From Oscillibacter sp. (lineage in GTDB: Bacteria; Bacillota; Clostridia; Oscillospirales; Oscillospiraceae): a stretch of 9,805 bases of DNA. Below the pieces are notes generated by a model. It saw only the letters and a list, made by a program, of their open reading frames with translations. It was not told the origin of the DNA and searched no databases. Positions 6,089 through 9,805 of the stretch are shown here, piece by piece (the stretch's first letter is position 1; each line of letters begins with the position of its first letter). The DNA lies in assembly GCA_003487665.1 (NCBI GenBank), contig DNFA01000011.1, positions 16,157-25,961 on the forward strand, read 5' to 3'. The position numbers and the translations under genes are program-made.

Positions 6089-6153
6089 GGATACCCCGGA
6101 GATGTGAAAAAAATTCGGTTACAAATATTAAAATTCCGTTAAATAATCGACAA

Positions 6154-6630
6154 TCATGGTGTGTCGAGTTCATTTTCACCGCTTTCTGACCGAATAGTTC
6201 GGAAAAACGACTGCAAAACGTCCCGGCATTCGTCACCGCATATATTGCCCACCAGCTGCGGCGGGCGGGGAAAGCCCTCCATGTATAGGTTCAGTACGCC
6301 GCCGCAGGCGCCCATCACGTCATCCCGCGCGCCGTAGAACACCCGGCGGATGCGGGCGTTGAGGATGGCGCCGGCGCACATAGGGCACGGCTCCAGTGTC
6401 ACATACAGGTCGCAGTCGTCCAGCCGCCAGCTGTGCAGCACCTCGTTGGCCTGCGCCAGCGCCTCCATCTCCGCGTGGGAGGCGGCGGACTGTTTTTCCT
6501 CCCGGCGGTTGCGGCCGGAGGCGATGATCTGCCCGTCCCGGACGATGACGCAGCCCACCGGCACCTCGCCGTGGGCGGCGGCCTCCCGCGCCAGCGCCAG
6601 CGCCTGCTGCATGTAGAATTCGTGATCCAT
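6154..6630 (-). CDS. tadA: tRNA-specific adenosine deaminase TadA
   Basis: TadA converts A34 to inosine in the anticodon of tRNA-Arg(ACG). The 158-residue protein carries the complete zinc deaminase signature: HAE at 52-54 (zinc ligand His52, catalytic Glu54) and PCPMC at 81-85 (ligands Cys82 and Cys85). The substrate-binding N-terminal part, EVPVGCVIV at 22-30, is typical. The frame is open further upstream, but that stretch is REP-like repeat sequence. ATG at 6630 matches the family N-terminus and has AAAGGAT ahead of it. The gene is divergent from the DUF2508-bofA pair. No clear promoter could be placed. Confidence 0.95.
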   Translation of the reverse strand: MDHEFYMQQALALAREAAAHGEVPVGCVIVRDGQIIASGRNRREEKQSAASHAEMEALAQANEVLHSWRLDDCDLYVTLEPCPMCAGAILNARIRRVFYGARDDVMGACGGVLNLYMEGFPRPPQLVGNICGDECRDVLQSFFRTIRSESGENELDTP

Positions 6631-6670
6631 GGCGTCATCCTTTCCGGGGCGTGTATCCCCTTGCCCTTTC

Positions 6671-6831
6671 GTAGGGAACGGCGTCCCCGACGTCCCGTTC
6701 CGCGCGGGTCTTGTTCCGCATTGTAGGGGCGGACGGCTCTGTCCGCCCGCGTGTGACCCGTAGGGCGGGGCCCGCGTGCCCCGCCGGAAGGAAATGCGTA
6801 TTTTGCGGCGGGACACATGGGTCCCGCCCTA
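6671..6831. repeat. Cluster of four REP-like palindromes
   Basis: Four hairpin units share the frame TAGGG-stem-loop-stem. Unit 1 pairs GGAACGG with CCGTTCC (6675-6701). Unit 2 pairs GGGCGGAC with GTCCGCCC (6727-6734/6741-6748). Unit 3 pairs GGCGGGG with CCCCGCC (6764-6770/6779-6785). Unit 4 pairs GGCGGGAC with GTCCCGCC (6807-6814/6821-6828). Unit 4 is inverted relative to the others, ending in CCCTA instead of beginning with TAGGG, and is clearly related to unit 3. The cluster fills most of the 278-nt gap between divergent tadA and the DUF2508 gene, which holds no other gene. Such elements usually recur many times in a genome. Confidence 0.75.
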
Positions 6832-6908
6832 CTTATCGTGCCCGCATGTTTAACCGGCGGCATAAGTGCGTAAACTGTTCATAGACTATACGGAGTGGAG
6901 GTAGCTCT

Positions 6909-7214
6909 ATGGCAAAGAAACGCAGCAGCGACCCGGCGATGCGGGAGCTGGAGAGGGAATTACAGGCAAACACACAGGCGCTGAAGGATGCCTATCTGCG
7001 CTTTGATTATGTGTGCGACAACGATCTGGTGGAGTCGTGCATCTTCGAGATCAACGCGCTGAAGGCGCGCAGCAACTATCTGCTGCGGCAGATCAAGCAG
7101 CGCAGCGGCCAGCCGGTGCCGTCGGGTATTCCGCAGGCGGTGGCGGTGCCGGTGCAGGAGGCTCCCTGCGTGGCGGCGGGAGCCATGAAGGGGGGAGAAC
7201 CATGTCCGTCGTGA
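6909..7214 (+). CDS. DUF2508 (YaaL-like) family protein
   Basis: This is a 101-residue protein of unknown biochemical function. Residues 25-63 contain the family core: LKDAYLRFDYV, then DLVESCIFEINALKARSNYLLRQIK. The core looks like two amphipathic helices. In Bacillus the YaaL gene lies directly between recR and bofA, and here too a bofA-like gene follows, which supports the call strongly. The C-terminal 35 residues are rich in Pro, Ala and Val and look unstructured. GGAGGT (6897-6902) is six bases before the ATG. The 3' end overlaps bofA by 13 nt. Confidence 0.87.
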   Translation: MAKKRSSDPAMRELERELQANTQALKDAYLRFDYVCDNDLVESCIFEINALKARSNYLLRQIKQRSGQPVPSGIPQAVAVPVQEAPCVAAGAMKGGEPCPS

Positions 7215-7468
7215 AGATAGCCGCACTGTCGCTGACAGTGCTGTTCCTGCTGGTGGCGGTGGTGCGGCTGTTTCACCGGCCGCTGCGCCTGGCGCTGCGG
7301 GTGGTGTTCAACAGCGCGCTGGGTCTTCTGGCGCTGTGGATATTGGAGCGCACCGCACCGGTGACGGGGCTGACGCTGGGCGTCAACTGGTTCAATGCGC
7401 TGACGGTAGGGGTGCTGGGCGTGCCGGGGCTGGGGCTTCTGCTGCTGGTGAAGTGGGTGCTGGTGTAG
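7202..7468 (+). CDS. bofA: BofA-like pro-sigma-K processing inhibitor
   Basis: In Bacillus BofA is a mother-cell membrane protein that, with SpoIVFA, holds the protease SpoIVFB inactive until SpoIVB signals from the forespore. The 88-residue length matches the family. There is an N-terminal transmembrane segment (about 4-23), a basic loop with the family-like RPLRLALRVVFNSALGLLAL, and a glycine/leucine-rich C-terminal part containing the typical LGVNWFNALTVGVLGVPGLGLLLL. The start overlaps the DUF2508 gene by 13 nt and has GGGGGAG just upstream, so the two are translationally linked. No terminator is visible before the converging gene at 7737-7516. Many clostridia keep bofA without spoIVFA, so the partner here is uncertain. 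Confidence 0.88.
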   Translation: MSVVKIAALSLTVLFLLVAVVRLFHRPLRLALRVVFNSALGLLALWILERTAPVTGLTLGVNWFNALTVGVLGVPGLGLLLLVKWVLV

Positions 7469-7515
7469 GTACATAGGGGAGAAGACATTTCTGCGAGACA
7501 GACCGGATTAAACTA

Positions 7516-7737
7516 TTAACGCAAATTATCTTGGTCAATTACAAATTTTCTGCACTTATTACAATAAAATACTTTTACAGTTATGCCGTCACTCATTGAT
7601 GTCAGTTTGATTCCTTTCACAAATGGAGTGAAATTCAATAATCCTCTATCTTTGTCGGACGGAACCCATTTTAGAGCATATCGGTCTTGAGAAATGTTTC
7701 CAACGAGCATTTCTGCATTACAAAATGGACACTTCAT
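7516..7737 (-). CDS. Small zinc-ribbon protein, DUF6487-like
   Basis: The 73-residue protein has two CxxC knuckles, CPFC at residues 3-6 and CNKC at 59-62, which frame a two-stranded zinc-ribbon pattern. The sequence between them (RYALKWVPSDKD...) matches what I recall of the PF20097/DUF6487 family, whose function is unknown. GGAGGT lies about 9 nt before the ATG. The gene is much more AT-rich than its neighbours (codons such as AAA, AAT and TTT dominate), which suggests recent acquisition. It lies 57 nt behind the ttcA-like gene on the same strand and could be read from that transcript. No promoter or terminator of its own is evident. Confidence 0.75.
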   Translation of the reverse strand: MKCPFCNAEMLVGNISQDRYALKWVPSDKDRGLLNFTPFVKGIKLTSMSDGITVKVFYCNKCRKFVIDQDNLR

Positions 7738-7794
7738 ATAGTTGACACCTCCAGATAGAATAAATTCAAGTTTGCAGGTCTTGCGGCAAGCCGC

Positions 7795-8520
7795 TCACTT
7801 CTCCATCTTCTCCAGATCCCACCCGTACAGGGGATAGCGCTGCATGGCGCCGAACAGCTTTTTTTTCAGATCGGGATAGCGCTGCTCCAGCTCCGCCAGC
7901 AGCTCCTTGACCTCCTGCCGGCGGCTGTGGCCGTCCATGGGACAGGTGTTCTTCACCACCGGCAGCGCCAGCTTTGAAGCCATGCGGCGGATGTCCGGCT
8001 CCTGGCAGTACAGCAGCGGGCGTATCTGGGTGATGTCCGTCCTGTCCAGATACGTCACCGGCTGGAAGCAGCCGATGCGCCCCTCGAACAGCAGGTTCAT
8101 CAGCAGTGTCTCCACCGCGTCGTCGTAATGGTGCCCCAGCGCGATCTTGTGGATGCCCCGCTCCGTCAGCGCCGTATGCAGGCTGCCTCGCCGCAGCTTG
8201 GCGCACAGGGAGCAGGGGTTCTTTTCTTTCCGCTCGTTGAACACGATGTCGTATACCGGCACGGAGATACGGGTATAGGGCACATCCAGCGCGGCGCAGT
8301 AGTCGGCCACGGGGGTGAAATCCATGCCGGGCATGCCCGTTTCCAGCGTGATGGCCTCCACCTGAAAGGGCAGGGGATAGAACGCGCGCAGGCGCGCCAG
8401 CGCCGTCAGCGTCAGCAGGCTGTCCTTACCGCCGGAAACGCCCACGGCCACCGTTTCACCGGCTTCGATCATGTGATAGTCCTCCACACAGCGGCGGACA
8501 AGTCCCAATATATGCTGCAC
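7795..8520 (-). CDS. ttcA: TtcA-family PP-loop tRNA thiolation protein
   Basis: TtcA proteins are ATP-pyrophosphatase enzymes that use an iron-sulfur cluster to put sulfur on C32 of tRNA. The 241-residue product has the PP-loop SGGKDS (29-34), a CSLC motif (103-106, within NPCSLCAKLRRG), the GHHYDDAVETLLMNL block (129-143), and a third cysteine at 193 (KNTCPMDG). The three cysteines fit the cluster ligands of the TtcA/Ncs6-like branch rather than TilS. Clostridial members may differ from the E. coli enzyme in substrate. A TTG at 8526 is open, but AGGAGG lies only 1-2 nt before it and 7 nt before the GTG at 8520, so GTG is preferred. Confidence 0.87.
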   Translation of the reverse strand: MQHILGLVRRCVEDYHMIEAGETVAVGVSGGKDSLLTLTALARLRAFYPLPFQVEAITLETGMPGMDFTPVADYCAALDVPYTRISVPVYDIVFNERKEKNPCSLCAKLRRGSLHTALTERGIHKIALGHHYDDAVETLLMNLLFEGRIGCFQPVTYLDRTDITQIRPLLYCQEPDIRRMASKLALPVVKNTCPMDGHSRRQEVKELLAELEQRYPDLKKKLFGAMQRYPLYGWDLEKMEK

Positions 8521-8590
8521 GGTCAAGCCTCCTTCATAAAAACAGGAATTGCGTTGCGAGAAAACGGGAGATACTCGGAGTAAACGAGAG

Positions 8591-8620
8591 ATAATGTGAG
8601 ATGTTTGCGCCGTAAATCAA
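8591..8620 (-). promoter_or_regulatory. Possible promoter of the ttcA-like gene
   Basis: On the minus strand TTGATT (8620-8615) and CATTAT (8596-8591) are separated by 18 nt. Each matches consensus at four of six positions. It is back-to-back with the strong rplM promoter. The GAGATA-type short repeats at 8571-8600 have no clear meaning. Confidence 0.3.
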
Positions 8621-8627
8621 AATGCTG

Positions 8628-8656
8628 TTGACATCGGCGCGGCGGTGTGGTATAAA
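8628..8656 (+). promoter_or_regulatory. Strong promoter of rplM-rpsI
   Basis: TTGACA (8628-8633) is a perfect -35, and TATAAA (8651-8656) follows after exactly 17 nt. A TGG just ahead of the -10 adds an extended -10 element. This is the strongest housekeeping promoter in the window, as expected for ribosomal protein genes. Confidence 0.9.
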
Positions 8657-8662
8657 TAATCC

Positions 8663-8754
8663 TGCGCGCTGAGCGCGTTTTCTCTGCCCCTGCATTGTAA
8701 CAAGGGCGCGTGAAAAAGTAAAGCATACATTATATAAATTGGAGGAAGATCACC
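8663..8754 (+). promoter_or_regulatory. Structured rplM leader, possible L13 autoregulatory site
   Basis: The leader of about 92 nt can fold as CGCG/CGCG (8665-8668/8674-8677) plus GCCC-TG/CA-GGGC (8686-8707). Alternatively, CGCGC at the 5' end can pair with GCGCG at 8706-8710. L13 leaders that bind the ribosomal protein are known in Firmicutes, so autoregulation is plausible. I could not match the known consensus by eye. GGAGGAAG (8741-8748) is the ribosome binding site. Confidence 0.4.
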
Positions 8755-9180
8755 ATGTCCACTTTCATGGCAAATAAGGCCAACATCGAGCGCAAGTGGT
8801 ACGTCGTGGATGCCGCCGGCAAGCCCCTGGGCAAGACCGCCGTCATCGTCGCCGACCTGCTGCGCGGCAAGGGCAAAGTTACCTATACCCCCCACGCCGA
8901 CTGCGGTGACAACGTCATCGTCATCAACGCGGGTAAGGCTGTGCTCACCGGCAACAAGATGGAGCAGAAGTACTATCGCACCCACTCCGGTTGGGTGGGC
9001 GGCCTGAAGGAGACCAAGTACCGCATCCTGATGCAGGACAAGCCCGAACTGGCCATGCGCGTGGCCGTCCGCGGCATGATGCCCCGCAACATCGTCACCA
9101 AGGATTCCCTGAAGCGTCTGCACATTTACGCCGGCGAGCAGCATGACCATGCGGCTCAGAAGCCCGAGCTGGTCAAGTAA
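8755..9180 (+). CDS. rplM: 50S ribosomal protein L13 (uL13)
   Basis: L13 is an early-assembling 50S subunit protein. The 141-residue length is standard (E. coli 142). Family signatures are RKWYVVDAAGKPLGKTA (14-30), LRGKGKVTYTPHADCGDNVIVINA (36-59), YYRTHSGWVGGLKE (73-86), and AVRGMMPRN (104-112). It begins MSTFMANKANIERKW, with the ribosome binding site GGAGGAAG six bases ahead of the first ATG. A second in-frame ATG four codons later is less well placed. It is co-transcribed with rpsI, 14 nt downstream, the usual bacterial pair. Confidence 0.97.
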   Translation: MSTFMANKANIERKWYVVDAAGKPLGKTAVIVADLLRGKGKVTYTPHADCGDNVIVINAGKAVLTGNKMEQKYYRTHSGWVGGLKETKYRILMQDKPELAMRVAVRGMMPRNIVTKDSLKRLHIYAGEQHDHAAQKPELVK

Positions 9181-9194
9181 GGAGGAAATAAAGA

Positions 9195-9599
9195 ATGTAT
9201 CAGTCCAAGAATCCCTACAAGTACGGCACCGGCCGCCGCAAGTCCTCCGTTGCCCGCGTGCATCTGTTTGAGAACGGCACCGGCTCCATCACCATCAACG
9301 GCCGCAGCATCGACGAGTACTTCGGTCTGGAGACTCTGAAGATGGTCGTCCGTCAGCCCCTGAACGCCACCAACACTCTGGGTAAGGTGGACATTGTGGC
9401 CACCGTCGAGGGCGGCGGCGTGTCCGGTCAGGCCGGCGCTCTGCGTCACGGCATCAGCCGCGCCCTGCTGCTGGTGAACCCCGAATACCGCGCCATCCTG
9501 AAGAAGGCCGGCTTCCTGACCCGCGATCCTCGCATGAAGGAGCGCAAGAAGTACGGTCTGAAGGCCGCCCGTCGCGCTCCGCAGTTCAGCAAGCGATAA
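9195..9599 (+). CDS. rpsI: 30S ribosomal protein S9 (uS9)
   Basis: S9 is a 30S head protein whose C-terminal tail reaches the P-site tRNA. The 134-residue product has YGTGRRKSSVARV (10-22), GGGVSGQAGALRHGISRAL (73-91), the basic RDPRMKERKKYGLKAARRAPQ region, and the invariant terminal SKR. AAGGAGG (9179-9185) overlaps the rplM stop region and lies 9 nt before the ATG. The 3' end is intact. This end of rpsI is a known integration site for some integrative conjugative elements, which matters for the repeats downstream. Confidence 0.97.
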   Translation: MYQSKNPYKYGTGRRKSSVARVHLFENGTGSITINGRSIDEYFGLETLKMVVRQPLNATNTLGKVDIVATVEGGGVSGQAGALRHGISRALLLVNPEYRAILKKAGFLTRDPRMKERKKYGLKAARRAPQFSKR

Positions 9600-9630
9600 T
9601 CGACTGCTCAGACTATATCAAAATGGCTCA

Positions 9631-9664
9631 AAAAGCCCGGAAAATCAAGGTTTTCCGGGCTTTT
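9631..9664 (+). terminator. Terminator of the rplM-rpsI operon
   Basis: AAAAGCCCGGAAAA (9631-9644) and TTTTCCGGGCTTTT (9651-9664) form a perfect 14-bp stem with a 6-nt loop. The U-run is the end of the stem, and the shape is symmetrical enough to work from either side. ACTATATCA (9612-9620) and TGATATAGT (9682-9690) flank it as a further 9-bp inverted repeat. Confidence 0.9.
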
Positions 9665-9734
9665 GCTATATCTAAACGGGCTGATATAGTTTGACAAAAT
9701 TTGGCAAAACGAGAGCCGATTTCATCCAATTTTT

Positions 9735-9805
9735 AGTGGTCCGCAAGTGGTTAACTGGCCAAAAAGAGGGCAAAAAGAGGGGGAAGTGGTTCCCAAAGTG
9801 GTTAA
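9735..9805. repeat. AGTGGT repeat array at the window edge
   Basis: AGTGGT occurs at 9735, 9746, 9785 and 9797, in two pairs with 11- and 12-nt spacing. Both pairs end in AAGTGGTTAA (9745-9754 and 9796-9805). Between them AAAAAGAGGG is repeated at 9761 and 9772. The arrangement of short direct repeats resembles binding-site clusters, for example arm sites of a tyrosine integrase near an element end. No integrase is visible, and the array may continue past the window. The interval 9665-9734 holds no gene; a TTGACA at 9691 lacks a matching -10. Confidence 0.6.

Noticed and set aside
5908..6150. Cobalamin riboswitch upstream of the cob operon
   Set aside because: No GCCACTG-type B12 box or the surrounding conserved blocks could be found on the minus strand.
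6058..6189. Small + strand ORF of 43 codons with GGAAGGAAG ahead of its ATG
   Set aside because: It is convergent with and overlaps the end of tadA, has no recognisable family, and lies in AT-rich sequence better explained as a structured 3' region. The Shine-Dalgarno-like run could be chance; conservation would be needed to revive it.
6631..6816. N-terminal extension of TadA to an upstream ATG
   Set aside because: The extension would translate REP-like palindromes and has no similarity to the family. ATG at 6630 gives the usual length.
9691..9719. Promoter at TTGACA downstream of the rpsI terminator
   Set aside because: The -35 is perfect, but no acceptable -10 occurs at 16-19 nt spacing and no gene begins within the window.

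Overview
The window reads as a GC-rich chromosomal segment from an endospore-forming anaerobic Firmicute, most likely of the Oscillospiraceae (Flavonifractor/Oscillibacter-like; an inference). The support is a SpoIVB-type sporulation protease, a BofA-like protein preceded by a DUF2508 (YaaL-like) gene, Gram-positive style Shine-Dalgarno sites (AGGAGG/GGAGGT), and clostridial families such as the 4-Cys TSCPD protein. No rRNA, tRNA, CRISPR array, transposase or recombinase gene is visible.

Layout. 1-198: an intrinsic terminator of an upstream gene, then a leader rich in dyad symmetry. 199-1541 (+): spoIVB and a 72-residue 4-Cys hypothetical gene, separated by a long imperfect hairpin and closed by a terminator that also faces the converging operon. 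5907-1589 (-): a compact seven-gene operon in which most junctions overlap or nearly touch. Its order is TIM-barrel isomerase-like protein, cobT, cobU, cobS, a short degenerate CobU-like paralog, cobC and a TSCPD protein. It starts at an extended -10 promoter lying directly behind a terminator. 6154-6630 (-): tadA. 6671-6831: four REP-like palindromes in the divergent gap. 6909-7468 (+): DUF2508 gene and bofA, overlapping. 7516-7737 (-): an AT-rich zinc-ribbon gene. 7795-8520 (-): a TtcA-family PP-loop enzyme. 8628-9664 (+): a near-consensus promoter, a structured leader, rplM, rpsI and a strong terminator. 9735-9805: a repeat array that runs off the window.

How the genes work together. cobT, cobU, cobS and cobC form a complete nucleotide-loop assembly set: cobinamide is phosphorylated and guanylylated by CobU, the lower base is activated by CobT, the two are joined by CobS, and CobC removes the phosphate. 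No corrin-ring synthesis gene is present, so the module could serve either salvage or the end of de novo synthesis. SpoIVB and BofA belong in Bacillus to the same pro-sigma-K checkpoint, although here they sit in separate transcription units. tadA and the DUF2508-bofA pair are divergent, with the REP cluster between them. In Bacillus they lie on one strand with dnaX, ebfC and recR in between, so this looks like an old rearrangement point.

The least explained parts are the degenerate CobU paralog, the isomerase-like gene leading the operon, the structured tadA-cob gap (possible small RNA), the REP cluster, and the repeat array behind rpsI, whose 3' side is a known integration site for conjugative elements.
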